Below, in pieces: positions 15,377 to 23,906 of a stretch of 64,000 bases of DNA. The stretch covers positions 119,558 to 183,557 of the forward strand of contig NZ_SSMQ01000017.1 of assembly GCF_005144585.1 (NCBI RefSeq), written 5' to 3'. The notes below the pieces were generated by a model that saw nothing but the letters and a program-made list of their open reading frames with translations, did no database searches and was not told where the DNA came from. This DNA comes from Polyangium fumosum. GTDB lineage: Bacteria > Myxococcota_A > Polyangia > Polyangiales > Polyangiaceae. Positions within the stretch are counted from its first letter, which is position 1, and every line of letters starts with the position of its first letter. The translations under genes were made by a program, and so were the position numbers.

Positions 15377-17878
15377 TCAGCCCGAGCGCCGGCGCGGCAG
15401 ATCATGCGCGACGCGGAAGCCGAGGTGCGTCGCGCGGGTGAGGGCGAAGAAGCGCGTGCGCGCGGCGCTGCGGGTGTACTCGGGCGTCGTGGACCAACCG
15501 CCCGAGCGGATGACGCGCCACTCGGAGGCGTCACGCAAAGCGCCGGCGCCGGGCTCGGGCTCGGTGCTCGTCTCGGACCACGTGCGCTCGCCGTGCACGT
15601 CGCCGACCCACTCGCGCACGCCGCCCGCCATGTCGCGCACGCCGTACGGTGATTCGTCGAGCGGGAAGGTGCCGACAGGCTCGGGCTGCGGGAGGTAGGG
15701 GCGCGAGGCGCGCATGAGGCAGAAGGTGGGATCAAAAGGATCGCCCCAGGGATGGATGCGGCCGTCGGTGCCGCGCGCGGCCTTCTCCCATTCGAGCTCC
15801 GTGGGCAAACGCATCTCGAAGTCCTCGTGTTCGGTGTGGAACGCGCAGTACGCGGCGGCGTCGAACCAGTCGACGAGGAGGACGGGCACGTCGAGGAGGT
15901 GGCCCTCTTCGTAGGGGAACTGCTTGCGCGCATCGCCTTCGATGAGGCCGGGCACGGGCTCCCACTGCCCGTGCTCGCCGCGGCGCACGACGTAGCCCTC
16001 GGTGCCGCGGAAGTCGCGCGGGGCGCGCATGAGCGCGAGCGCGTGGGAGCGCTCCTCGATGCGGTCGAGGAAGTCGCAGTAGTGCCGGAAGGTGACGGGG
16101 AAGCGCGAGATCGCGAAGTCGGCGACGACGGGCTCGGCGCGGGCGAGCGCGTCGGGCGCGTCGTCGTCGCCGCCGGCGATGAACGAGCCACCGGGGATGT
16201 AGACGAAGCCCTCGCCGATCTCTTCCTCGGTGTAGAGGTTGACCATGGCCTCGTGGCGCTCGCCGCGGCGGAGCAGGACGGGGTAACGAACGTCGCGAAA
16301 ACCGGGACGACGCAGCACGAGCAGGTAGCTGCCCGGCGAGAGGCGGACCTCGGCGATGGGCGTGCGGCCGAGGTAGCGCTCTTCGCTCGCGACGAGGACA
16401 CGATCCTTTTCGACGTAGCGATACGCGAGGACACGCGCGCCGGGCGGGTTCGTCTCGATCGCGAGGCACGCGTCGGAGCGGAGGAGCGCGGCGTAGCTGC
16501 CGACGTCGAACTCGGAGACGAGGGCCTCGTAGTAGATGCGGCTCGCGTGGCGGCGCTCGGCGCCCGCGGCGACGGCGCGGGCCCAGTAGAGATCGGCGAG
16601 GCCCGAGCGCGCCTCTTCGAGCTCGGGGTCGTACGCGAGCGCCTTCGTGTAGAGGTCGATCGCCTCGGCCATGGCGCGCGCCCGCTCGCGCTCCACGGCG
16701 GCGGCGCGATCTTCGAGGGCCCACGCAGGGCGCTTGCGATCGATCGGATCGTAGCTCTTCACGTCGGCGCGCAGGCGTCGCGCCTCGGCGTCGAGCTGCG
16801 CGCGTTCGAGGCGCAGGGCTTTGTCGCGCAGGGCCGGCTCGCGCGCGAGCTCGCAGAGCGATCGCGCCTCGGCGCGGCGACGATCCCGCTCCTTCGCGCC
16901 TTCGAGGAAGGCCTCGGCTCCCCCGGCGACGGCCGCGGCGCAATGCGGCCTCTTCGCGGGGTCTTTCGAGAGCATGGCGAGGCAGAGATCCTCGAGCACG
17001 AGCGGGCAGCTCGGCGCGACGGCGCGCGGCGGCCTGGGATCCCGCGTCTGCGTCGCGAGGATCACGCCGAGCACGGTGGGCGCGTCGAAGGGGTGCTCGC
17101 CCGTGAGCATCTCGTAGAGCACGACGCCGAGCGCGAAGATGTCGGCGCGGTGATCGATCTTCGCGCGCTCGCCGCGGATCTGCTCGGGGGCGATGTAGCC
17201 CGGGGTCCCGGACAAACCGCTCGGATAACCACCTTCGCCGCGGATGAAGAAGGGATCGTCGTCGGGGAGCGAGAGCGGTGAGGTGGGCTCGATGCCCGTG
17301 AGCATGCGCGCGTTGCCCCAGTCGCTCAGGTAGACCTCGCCCTCGTCGCCGAGCAGGATGTTCTCCGGCTTGATGTCGCGGTGCACGACGCCGCGGCGGT
17401 GCGCGTAGGCGAGGGCGCGCGAGATCTGGACGAACGCGGAGACGAGGCGCGCGAGCGGCCATGTCGGGTGGAGCTCGGGCTGCATGAGCACGTCGTGCAA
17501 GCTCTGCTGCTTGACGATGCGCATCGTGTAGAAGGGCCGGCCGTCGGGCAGGCGGCCGACGTCGTAGACGGGGACGATGTTCGGGTGCTCGAGCTGCGCG
17601 GCGACGCGCGCCTCGTGGAGGAAGAGGCCTTGGTTCCCGTGCGGATCGTCGTTGTCCTCTTTGCGCGTCTTCAGCGCGACGAGGCGGCTCGCGGCGAGGT
17701 CTTCGGCGGCGTAGACGACGCCCGTGCCGCCGGTGCCGAGGCGCTCGACGATGCGGTAGCGCGCGCCTCCGTCGGGGAGCGTGGGGGCGATGGGCTCCGT
17801 CTCCTCGAACGGGGATGCATCGCCTTTGGCGTTCGGCAGTGCCGATGCGCCGGCCTCGCAGGTCGGAGCGGGCTTCAT
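15377..17878 (-). CDS. Ser/Thr protein kinase fused to FGE-sulfatase (SUMF1-like) domain
   Basis: An 833-residue fusion. The N-terminal Hanks-type kinase (about 40-310) has the P-loop LGTGGTGVVYAAED, VALK lysine, HRDIKPENILL catalytic loop and APE-like PGYIAPEQ. The metal-binding DFG is DWG (LSDWGNARM). A helical TPR-like stretch (about 320-480) and a PEGA-like beta segment precede a C-terminal SUMF1/FGE-type domain (about 545-825: FVYIPGGSFIAGGDD, RLPTELEWEKAARG, GVREWVGDV, RSGGWSTTPEYTRSAARTR, LGFRVA). The Cys pair of true formylglycine enzymes is absent (TTPEYT at that place), so this part is more likely a ligand-binding or regulatory lectin-like domain. No membrane segment is seen, so it should be cytoplasmic. 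Such kinase-FGE fusions are typical of myxobacteria and planctomycetes. Confidence 0.92.
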   Translation of the reverse strand: MKPAPTCEAGASALPNAKGDASPFEETEPIAPTLPDGGARYRIVERLGTGGTGVVYAAEDLAASRLVALKTRKEDNDDPHGNQGLFLHEARVAAQLEHPNIVPVYDVGRLPDGRPFYTMRIVKQQSLHDVLMQPELHPTWPLARLVSAFVQISRALAYAHRRGVVHRDIKPENILLGDEGEVYLSDWGNARMLTGIEPTSPLSLPDDDPFFIRGEGGYPSGLSGTPGYIAPEQIRGERAKIDHRADIFALGVVLYEMLTGEHPFDAPTVLGVILATQTRDPRPPRAVAPSCPLVLEDLCLAMLSKDPAKRPHCAAAVAGGAEAFLEGAKERDRRRAEARSLCELAREPALRDKALRLERAQLDAEARRLRADVKSYDPIDRKRPAWALEDRAAAVERERARAMAEAIDLYTKALAYDPELEEARSGLADLYWARAVAAGAERRHASRIYYEALVSEFDVGSYAALLRSDACLAIETNPPGARVLAYRYVEKDRVLVASEERYLGRTPIAEVRLSPGSYLLVLRRPGFRDVRYPVLLRRGERHEAMVNLYTEEEIGEGFVYIPGGSFIAGGDDDAPDALARAEPVVADFAISRFPVTFRHYCDFLDRIEERSHALALMRAPRDFRGTEGYVVRRGEHGQWEPVPGLIEGDARKQFPYEEGHLLDVPVLLVDWFDAAAYCAFHTEHEDFEMRLPTELEWEKAARGTDGRIHPWGDPFDPTFCLMRASRPYLPQPEPVGTFPLDESPYGVRDMAGGVREWVGDVHGERTWSETSTEPEPGAGALRDASEWRVIRSGGWSTTPEYTRSAARTRFFALTRATHLGFRVAHDLPRRRSG

Positions 17879-18063
17879 GCGTGAGTTGCCCGAGGCGAGC
17901 GCGGCCCCCCTCTACTTTCCGTCGCTCATGTCGTCTCCGCGCAGGCGCGGGCTCGCTCGGGCCAGGAAATCGTACTTGGTGCAGCGCGCCGCGCAACGCC
18001 CGTTCGGTCGCTGGACGGCGAAGGGAGGCGGCGCGCGCGCGCCCATGGTAGGGGCCCTCCGCG

Positions 18064-19632
18064 ATGTCCGAACAACAGAGCTCCCGCGCGAAAGACGCGA
18101 TCGAACGACTCGACGACATGAACCGCCGTGCCCTCGAGGGGGGCGGCGCGGCGCGAATCGCAAAGCAACACGAGGCCGGCAAGCTCACCGCGCGCGAGCG
18201 CGTCGAGCTCTTGCTCGACCCTGGATCCTTCGTCGAGATCGACCGGTTCGTCGTGCATCGCTGCAACGACTTCGACATGGACAAGTCGAAGGTCCTCGGC
18301 GACGGCGTGGTGACCGGCTGGGGGCTCGTCGACGGCCGCAAGGTCTGCGTGTTCGCGCAAGACTTCACGGTGATCGGCGGTTCGCTCTCGGGGGCCTACG
18401 CGCAGAAGATCTGCAAGGTGATGGATCTCGCGATGAAGATCGGTGCGCCCGTGATCGGGCTCAACGACTCCGGCGGGGCGCGGATCCAGGAGGGGGTCGA
18501 GTCGCTCGCGGGCTACGCGGACATCTTCTTGCGCAACACGCTGGCGAGCGGCGTCGTGCCGCAGATCAGCGCCATCATGGGGCCGTGCGCGGGCGGCGCC
18601 GTGTATTCGCCGGCGATCACGGACTTCATCATGATGGTCGAGGGGACGAGCTACATGTTCATCACGGGCCCCGAGGTCATCAAGACGGTGACGAACGAGG
18701 ACGTGACCAAGGAGGACCTCGGCGGCGCCTCGGCGCACGCAGCGAAGAGCGGCGTCTGCCACCTGACGGCCCCCGATGATCGCGCGGCGCTCGCCCGCGT
18801 GCGGGAGCTGCTCGCCTTTTTGCCCTCCAACAATACCGAGGATCCGCCGCGGCGGCCGTGCACCGATCCCACGGACCGCGAGGTGCCGGAGCTCGACACC
18901 ATGGTGCCGAGCGAATCTTCGAAGCCGTACGACATCAAGAACGTCGTCCGCGCGGTCGTCGACGACGGCTACCTCTACGAGGTGCACGAGCGGTATGCGC
19001 AGAACATCGTGTGCGGCTTCGCGCGCGTCGGCGGGCGGACCGTGGGCGTCGTGGCGAACCAGCCGAACGTGCTCGCGGGGTGCCTCGACATCCGCGCGAG
19101 CATCAAGGGCGCGCGCTTCGTGCGGTTCTGCGACTGCTTCAACATCCCGCTCGTCACGTTCGTCGACGTACCCGGCTTCTTGCCCGGGACCGATCAGGAG
19201 TACGGCGGCATCATCACGCACGGCGCGAAGCTGCTCTACGCGTTCGCCGAGGCGACGGTCCCGAAGATCACGGTGATCACGCGCAAGGCCTACGGCGGCG
19301 CGTACGACGTGATGGCCTCGAAGCACATCCGCGCCGACTACAACCTCGCCTTCCCGACGGCGGAGATCGCGGTCATGGGGCCCGACGGCGCGGTGAACAT
19401 CGTCTACCGCAAGGAGATCCAGGCGGCGTCGGATCCGGCGGCGGCGCGCGCGCGGTTCGTCGAGGAGTACAAGGCGAAGTTCGCGAACCCCTACAAGGCC
19501 GCGGAGCTCGGCTTCATCGACGAGGTCATCCATCCGAGGACGCTCCGTGTTCGCCTCGATCGCGCGCTCGAGCTTCTTCGCGACAAGCGCGACAAGAACC
19601 CGCCGAAGAAACACGGCAACATTCCGCTCTAG
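18064..19632 (+). CDS. Acyl-CoA carboxylase carboxyltransferase (beta) subunit, PccB type
   Basis: A 522-residue biotin-dependent carboxyltransferase, N-terminal and C-terminal crotonase-like halves both complete ([47 protein letters not shown]). It transfers CO2 from carboxybiotin to an acyl-CoA. The motif AYGGAYDVM carries Asp at the position reported to favour propionyl-CoA in actinobacterial PccB, so methylmalonyl-CoA formation (propionate use, polyketide extender supply) is the best guess. The ATG at 18064 begins MSEQQSS, matching family length. The alpha (biotin carboxylase) partner is not in the window. The stop codon begins a strong hairpin. Confidence 0.93.
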   Translation: MSEQQSSRAKDAIERLDDMNRRALEGGGAARIAKQHEAGKLTARERVELLLDPGSFVEIDRFVVHRCNDFDMDKSKVLGDGVVTGWGLVDGRKVCVFAQDFTVIGGSLSGAYAQKICKVMDLAMKIGAPVIGLNDSGGARIQEGVESLAGYADIFLRNTLASGVVPQISAIMGPCAGGAVYSPAITDFIMMVEGTSYMFITGPEVIKTVTNEDVTKEDLGGASAHAAKSGVCHLTAPDDRAALARVRELLAFLPSNNTEDPPRRPCTDPTDREVPELDTMVPSESSKPYDIKNVVRAVVDDGYLYEVHERYAQNIVCGFARVGGRTVGVVANQPNVLAGCLDIRASIKGARFVRFCDCFNIPLVTFVDVPGFLPGTDQEYGGIITHGAKLLYAFAEATVPKITVITRKAYGGAYDVMASKHIRADYNLAFPTAEIAVMGPDGAVNIVYRKEIQAASDPAAARARFVEEYKAKFANPYKAAELGFIDEVIHPRTLRVRLDRALELLRDKRDKNPPKKHGNIPL

Positions 19633-19667
19633 AACATCGATCGGTTTGACAACCGCTCGATGTTCTA
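19630..19667 (+). terminator. Stop-anchored terminator hairpin of pccB-type gene
   Basis: The stop codon TAG is the first three bases of a 17-bp stem (TAGAACATCGATCGGTT, loop TGAC, AACCGCTCGATGTTCTA) with one mismatch, followed by GCTCTTTTG. The same structure with one compensatory change ends the barrel gene at 58208. Confidence 0.75.
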
Positions 19668-19669
19668 GC

Positions 19670-19763
19670 TCTTTTGTCCCGAGGGGGACGCCTCGCGTCC
19701 CCCTCTCGACCGGGCAAAGCCCGGTCGATTCACCCCCCGAGGCGAGCTCGCTTCGCGATCTCG
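19670..19763 (+). repeat. Family A intergenic repeat, copy 2
   Basis: Complete copy: CTTTTGTCCCGA, hairpin GGGGGACGCctcGCGTCCCCC, hairpin CCGGGCaaaGCCCGG, CCCCCCGAGGCGAGCTCG, then CTTCGCGATCTCGC which can pair back on the preceding GCGAG. It follows the stop-anchored hairpin of the carboxylase gene and is followed by the AGAGCGCCGA hairpin (19765-19789). Confidence 0.9.
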
Positions 19764-19764
19764 C

Positions 19765-19790
19765 AGAGCGCCGAACGGGTCGGCGCTCTA
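19765..19790. repeat. AGAGCGCCGA hairpin next to family A copy 2
   Basis: AGAGCGCCGA and TCGGCGCTCT form a perfect 10-bp stem. The same stem ends the DUF882 gene at 58345-58371, where it includes that gene's stop codon. Here no reverse-strand gene ends at it, so it looks like a carried-along or relic terminator. Confidence 0.65.
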
Positions 19791-19797
19791 GGCAGTC

Positions 19798-19890
19798 CTC
19801 AGGGGGACGCCTCGCGTCCCCCCCCTCGTCCGGGCAGAGCCCGGCCGATTCACCCCCTTGAGGGAGATCGCTTCGCGATCTCGTTGCCGT
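19798..19890 (+). repeat. Family A intergenic repeat, copy 3
   Basis: A second tandem copy directly after copy 2: CAGGGGGACGCctcGCGTCCCCC, CCGGGCagaGCCCGG, then CCCCCTTGAGGGAGATCGC and a perfect GAGATCGC/GCGATCTC stem. It is slightly diverged from copies 2, 4 and 5 in the last third. It lies about 90 nt before the lipoprotein gene at 19977. Confidence 0.85.
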
Positions 19891-19976
19891 GGGACAACCA
19901 CGCGTGTACGGACGCGTTTGTCCTCGGCCTCTCTACCTCTTGCGAGGCCGGGGTCGCACATCCTTGGAGGTTTCCG

Positions 19977-20480
19977 ATGAAGTGGACGTTCGCGGCTTTG
20001 TTCGTGTCGCTCGGTGCGCTCGTGGCGTGCAGCAGCAGCGGCACCAGCGGCAGTGGCGGTGGTGGCGGCGAGGGCGGTGACGACTGGGGCGGCAACGGCG
20101 GCAACGGCGGCGGCAAGACCACGTCGGCGGCCTCCGCCTCGGGCGGCAGCGGCGGCATGGGCGGCGCGGGCGGCAGCGGCGGCAGCGGCGCTGGCGGCGG
20201 CAACCCGGCTTGCGACACGGCAGGCGCGAGCTGCCAGACCTGCCAGACCTGCACGCAGATGGGCGGCGGATGTCAGACCCAGATTATGGCGTGTCAGACC
20301 AACCAAGCTTGCGCGACGCTCGCGCAGTGCCTCCAGAACTGCGCGGACGCCGCGTGCCAGCAGAACTGCGCGCAGATGAACCAGGCGGGCCTCGCGCCCT
20401 ACAACGCTGTCGCCGTTTGCCTCATCTGTGACAACTGCCCGAGCGCCTGCTCCCAGCAAGCCGCCATGTGCCCGCCGTGA
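19977..20480 (+). CDS. Cys-rich lipoprotein, paralogue 1
   Basis: A 167-residue lipoprotein with a good ribosome site (TTGGAGG, 6 nt before ATG 19977). Lipobox LVAC follows a short hydrophobic start. Residues about 20-75 are a Gly/Ser-rich spacer, then a domain with about 15 Cys (CQTCQTCTQMGGGCQ, CLQNCADAACQQNCAQM) ending YNAVAVCLICDNCPSACSQ. That ending matches the next gene, so the two are paralogues. It is expected on the outer membrane with the Cys domain held out by the spacer. No family with known function is recognised. Confidence 0.85.
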   Translation: MKWTFAALFVSLGALVACSSSGTSGSGGGGGEGGDDWGGNGGNGGGKTTSAASASGGSGGMGGAGGSGGSGAGGGNPACDTAGASCQTCQTCTQMGGGCQTQIMACQTNQACATLAQCLQNCADAACQQNCAQMNQAGLAPYNAVAVCLICDNCPSACSQQAAMCPP

Positions 20481-20504
20481 CCTGACCGCTGGCATGGGCG
20501 GACG

Positions 20505-20529
20505 GACATTGTCCATGTAGGGCAATGTC
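20505..20529. promoter_or_regulatory. Inverted repeat between the paired lipoprotein genes
   Basis: GACATTG and CAATGTC (20505-20511, 20523-20529) flank an 11-nt spacer, 25 nt after the first lipoprotein stop. It may be a weak terminator or an operator for the second gene. Confidence 0.35.
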
Positions 20530-20562
20530 GCCCTTTCGCAGGGAACCGCCCCGAAGTACGCT

Positions 20563-20591
20563 GATCCGTTGCACTTATGGCGCAACGGATC
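20563..20591 (+). promoter_or_regulatory. Hairpin that presents the start codon of lipoprotein paralogue 2
   Basis: GATCCGTTGC (20563-20572) pairs perfectly with GCAACGGATC (20582-20591). The 9-nt loop, ACTTATGGC, contains the ATG start codon at 20577. No Shine-Dalgarno sequence is seen upstream. Confidence 0.5.
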
Positions 20592-21044
20592 GGCATTTTC
20601 GGGGCGGCGCTCGTGTTCCTCTTGGCCTGCTCGCGCGGCGATGACGGGGGGGAATTTTCCGAAGGAAGCTGGGGCGCCGGGGGCATGGCGACCACGGTCG
20701 CCGCCAGCGTCGGCACCGGCGGCGAGGGCGACGCGGGGGCCGATGCTTCGGCCTATCCCCCCAAGAACTGCGACGAGCTCGTTTTGTGCGGCGATTACAG
20801 CCGCGGCTGCACGGGCTGCGCTGTGAAGGGCCCGTGTGTCATGGCCTACGAGGGCTGCTTCGGCGACAAATCCTGTGTTGAATTCAACATGTGCATGGCC
20901 GGCTGCGAGGACGACGTCGGCTGTCAGGGCGGGTGTGCCATGGGAAACCCCCTCGGCGCCGAGCGGTACAACGCGCTCGTGACCTGCATCATCTGCGACT
21001 CCTGCGCGACCTCTTGCTCCGACAGCGCGAGCTTCTGTCCCTGA
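20577..21044 (+). CDS. Cys-rich lipoprotein, paralogue 2
   Basis: A 155-residue lipoprotein (lipobox FLLAC) related to the preceding gene. After a Gly/Ala/Asp spacer it has a Cys-rich domain of about 85 residues (CDELVLCGDYSRGCTGCAV, CVEFNMCMAGCEDDVGCQGGC) and ends YNALVTCIICDSCATSCSDS, clearly homologous to paralogue 1. Spacing of C-x2-CD-x-C-x3-C is identical in both. There is no ribosome binding site; the start codon is in the loop of a perfect 10-bp hairpin. Alternatives for the start are lacking, since the signal peptide begins here. Confidence 0.82.
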   Translation: MAQRIGIFGAALVFLLACSRGDDGGEFSEGSWGAGGMATTVAASVGTGGEGDAGADASAYPPKNCDELVLCGDYSRGCTGCAVKGPCVMAYEGCFGDKSCVEFNMCMAGCEDDVGCQGGCAMGNPLGAERYNALVTCIICDSCATSCSDSASFCP

Positions 21045-21277
21045 GATCGGCCTCGCAGCACGGCGAAACCTTCCTCTTTTCCTACACTTCCGCGGTTCGG
21101 CCGGCCCGACCCACGCCACGTCCCGGCGGCGCTCGGTCGTGCCGCCGGGGGCACCGGCGCAGCGCGGGTCCGTCGTGAAGGACGATCCCTGAACGAAAGG
21201 CGAGCCAATCGGCTTCATGGCCCGGGCTTGTCGTGGTAACCCTTCGCTCGCAGCGCGGTAAGGGCGCTCCAGTGGGC

Positions 21278-23530
21278 ATGGGTAAGAATCTCCTCGTCAT
21301 CAACGTCGACATCCGCGAAACGCGAGTCGCCCTCATCGAAAACGGGATCATCGCCGAGCTGCACATCGAGCGAGATGCGCAGAAGGGGACCCTCGGGAAC
21401 ATCTACCTCGGTAGGGTCAGCCGTGTTCTCCCGGGCATGCAGGCCGCGTTCATCGACATCGGGCTCGAACGCGCAGCCTTCCTGCACGTCGAGGATCTGA
21501 TCCGTCCGGATGACTTCGACGCGTACCTCGCGGGTCGGCACACGCACGGCACGCCACACGAAGAAGAAGAACGTCCGGCGCACGCGCCGCCCGAGATCAT
21601 GGCGCACGTGCCCGAAGAGCCGGTGCGCACCGAGCGCGACGTGTCGATCTCGTTGCCGACCGCGCTCGACGTGATGGCCGAGCCGAGCGGCGAAGAGGTC
21701 TACGAAGAGGCCGAGGACGAACAACTCGTCGAGGCGCAGAGCAGCGAAGGTCCGGCCTCGGACGAACCGGCCTCGGAGGAGCTCGCCGCGGACGAAGCCG
21801 TCGCGGACGAGGCGCGCGCCGAGGAAGAAGCGGACGACGCGACGGAGTCGGAAGACGAAGGCGACGTCGAGGCTGTCGAAGCCGTCGAGGCGACCGAGGC
21901 GAGCGCGGAGCCCGAGGATCAAGAGGACGCAGCGCATGCCGAGGAAGGCGCGGAGGCGCAGGCGGCCGAGGTGAAGGTCGAGGGCGCGGGCAGCGAGGCG
22001 GCCGAGACCTCGCCGACGGAGCCCCGCGGCGGGCGCTCGCGGCGTGGTCGTGGGCAACGTGGTCGCGTGCGTCGGTCCGGACGAACCCGTGATCGTCGAC
22101 CGGAGGCCGCGGCTGCTGCGGTGATCGTGGCGGTGAAGGAAGCGCCCAAGGAGGCCGCTCGCGAGACCTCGCGGGCGCCGAAGGAAGGGCGCAGCCGCGA
22201 CCGCGGCGAGAAGGGGCGCGGCCGGGATGGAGGCCGCGGAGGTCGTGATCGCGGAGGCGATCGTACGACCACGAAGCGAGCGCAGGGCAGCCACCACGAG
22301 CCGATGCGCGTCTCGAAGACGACGCCGATCCGCGAAGTGATCCGCGAGGGCCAGGAGGTCCTCGTGCAGGTCTCGAAGGAGCCGATCGGGACGAAGGGCG
22401 CGCGCGTGACGAGCCACGTCTCGCTGCCGGGCCGCTACGTCGTGTACCTGCCGACGGTCGATCACGTGGGCATCTCGAAGCGCATCGGCTCGGAGAAGGA
22501 GCGCTCGCGGTTGCGCGAGGCGATCGAGTCGATGAAGCCGCCGCAGGGCGGGCTCATCGTGCGCACGGTGGCCGAGGGGCTGACGAAGAAGCAGCTCAAG
22601 TCGGACGTCGGTTACCTCGTGCGGCTCTGGGGCGAGGTCGTGAAGAAGCGCGAGACCGTGGTGCGGGGGCCGGCGTGCCTCTACACGGAGCTCGATCTCG
22701 TGCTGAAGACGGCGCGTGATCTGTTCACGGACGACATCGAGAAGATCGTGATCGACAGCCGCGAGGAGTACGTGCGGCTGAAGCGCTTCATGGAGATGTT
22801 CATGCCGGAGCGCGTGGACGCCGTGGAGCTCTACGAGGGCGAGGAGCCGATCTTCGACGCGTACGGCATCGAGGACGAGATCCAGCGCGCCTTGTCGCGC
22901 AAGGTCCCGCTGCCTTCGGGCGGCCACCTGATCATCGACCAGGCCGAGGCGCTCACGGCGATCGACGTGAACACCGGAAAGTTCGTGGGCAAAGGATCGC
23001 GGGATCTCGAAGAGACAATCCTCACGACGAACCTGGAGGCGGTCGAGGAGATCGCCTACCAGCTCCGGTTCCGGAACATCGGCGGGCTGATCATCCTCGA
23101 CCTCATCGACATGGAGCGCGCGGGCAACCGCGAGAAGGTGCGCAAGCGCCTGGAGGAGCTCCTGTCGCGGGACAAGGCGAAGACCACGTTCAACCGGATC
23201 TCGGAGCTCGGGCTCATCGAGATGACCCGCAAGCGCACGCGGGAGAGCCTCGGGCGCATCATGCTCGAGCCGTGCTTCTACTGCGACGGCACCGGGCAGC
23301 TCCAGTCGAAGCAGAGCATCGCGTACGAGATCCTGCGGCAGATCCGGCGCGAGCGCTTGAACCTGCCGGGGTACGTGGTGATCGTCAACGCGCACCCGGC
23401 GGTCGTCGACCTTCTGAAGAACGACGAGCGCGTCGCCGTGCAAGAGGCCGAGCGCCTGTTCACGCGTCGGATCGAGCTCGTTCCCCGCAAGGAATACCAC
23501 CTCGAACAGTTCGACCTGCTGGGCAGATGA
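21278..23530 (+). CDS. RNase E/G family endoribonuclease with large insertion in the S1 domain
   Basis: A 750-residue enzyme that should cut single-stranded AU-rich RNA in mRNA decay and rRNA/tRNA maturation. The S1 domain begins at residue about 37 (GNIYLGRVSRVLPGMQAAFIDIG) but is interrupted after HVEDLIRPDDF by about 270 residues of low complexity: first strongly acidic (E/D/A-rich, about 95-255), then Arg/Gly-rich (about 260-340). It resumes at TPIREVIREGQEVLVQVSKEP (residue 349). Catalytic Asp residues are in LTAIDVNTGKFVG and LIILDLIDM, and a zinc-link-like CFYCDGTGQ follows. ATG 21278 (MGKNLLVINV) is the conserved start; an in-frame codon at 21233 lacks support. The PilZ gene follows after 8 nt. 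Confidence 0.93.
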   Translation: MGKNLLVINVDIRETRVALIENGIIAELHIERDAQKGTLGNIYLGRVSRVLPGMQAAFIDIGLERAAFLHVEDLIRPDDFDAYLAGRHTHGTPHEEEERPAHAPPEIMAHVPEEPVRTERDVSISLPTALDVMAEPSGEEVYEEAEDEQLVEAQSSEGPASDEPASEELAADEAVADEARAEEEADDATESEDEGDVEAVEAVEATEASAEPEDQEDAAHAEEGAEAQAAEVKVEGAGSEAAETSPTEPRGGRSRRGRGQRGRVRRSGRTRDRRPEAAAAAVIVAVKEAPKEAARETSRAPKEGRSRDRGEKGRGRDGGRGGRDRGGDRTTTKRAQGSHHEPMRVSKTTPIREVIREGQEVLVQVSKEPIGTKGARVTSHVSLPGRYVVYLPTVDHVGISKRIGSEKERSRLREAIESMKPPQGGLIVRTVAEGLTKKQLKSDVGYLVRLWGEVVKKRETVVRGPACLYTELDLVLKTARDLFTDDIEKIVIDSREEYVRLKRFMEMFMPERVDAVELYEGEEPIFDAYGIEDEIQRALSRKVPLPSGGHLIIDQAEALTAIDVNTGKFVGKGSRDLEETILTTNLEAVEEIAYQLRFRNIGGLIILDLIDMERAGNREKVRKRLEELLSRDKAKTTFNRISELGLIEMTRKRTRESLGRIMLEPCFYCDGTGQLQSKQSIAYEILRQIRRERLNLPGYVVIVNAHPAVVDLLKNDERVAVQEAERLFTRRIELVPRKEYHLEQFDLLGR

Positions 23531-23538
23531 GGTGACGC

Positions 23539-23883
23539 ATGAGCGAGAGCGACCGTCCTCCTGTTGAACTTGGCCCGCGCAAGGACGAGCGCGTCACCAT
23601 CAACAAGGAGTTCGAGAGCTACGACTCGTTCATCAACGAGTACGTGTCGAACATCTCCCGCACGGGTGTGTTCGTCCGCTCGAAGACCCCGCTCGAAGTC
23701 GGCACGAAGGTCAACCTGCGCTTCACCGTGATCATGGACGACATCGAGACGATCGAGGGCGTCGGCGAAGTGGTGCGCGTCCACGACGATCCGCCCGGCA
23801 TGGGCGTCGTATTCACGGAGCTCGGCGACGAGGCGAAGGTGATCGTCGATCGGCTGCTCGCCGCGCAGGCGAACAAAGAGTAA
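23539..23883 (+). CDS. PilZ-domain protein, Myxococcus paralogue type
   Basis: A 114-residue single PilZ domain of the kind expanded in myxobacteria (TIGR02266-like). Both c-di-GMP signature motifs are present: RxxxR as RKDER (residues 14-18) and (D/N)xSxxG as NISRTG (38-43), so nucleotide binding is plausible. The rest is the expected beta-barrel (GTKVNLRFTV, GVGEVVRVHDDPPGMGVVF). It lies 8 nt after the RNase gene and 23 nt before ribE, so it is in one operon with them; whether it affects RNase E/G action is unknown. Confidence 0.92.
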   Translation: MSESDRPPVELGPRKDERVTINKEFESYDSFINEYVSNISRTGVFVRSKTPLEVGTKVNLRFTVIMDDIETIEGVGEVVRVHDDPPGMGVVFTELGDEAKVIVDRLLAAQANKE

Positions 23884-23906
23884 GCCCTCGGATCGAGCCG
23901 AAGAGG

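Noticed and set aside
17879..18063. Small forward frame before the carboxylase gene (MSSPRRRGLARARKSY...)
   Set aside because: No ribosome site, very Arg-rich, and the frame runs into the carboxylase gene out of phase.
19630..19890. Cluster of inverted repeats as an insertion sequence or integration site
   Set aside because: No transposase or integrase frame and no target duplication; the parts recur as family A and stop hairpins elsewhere.
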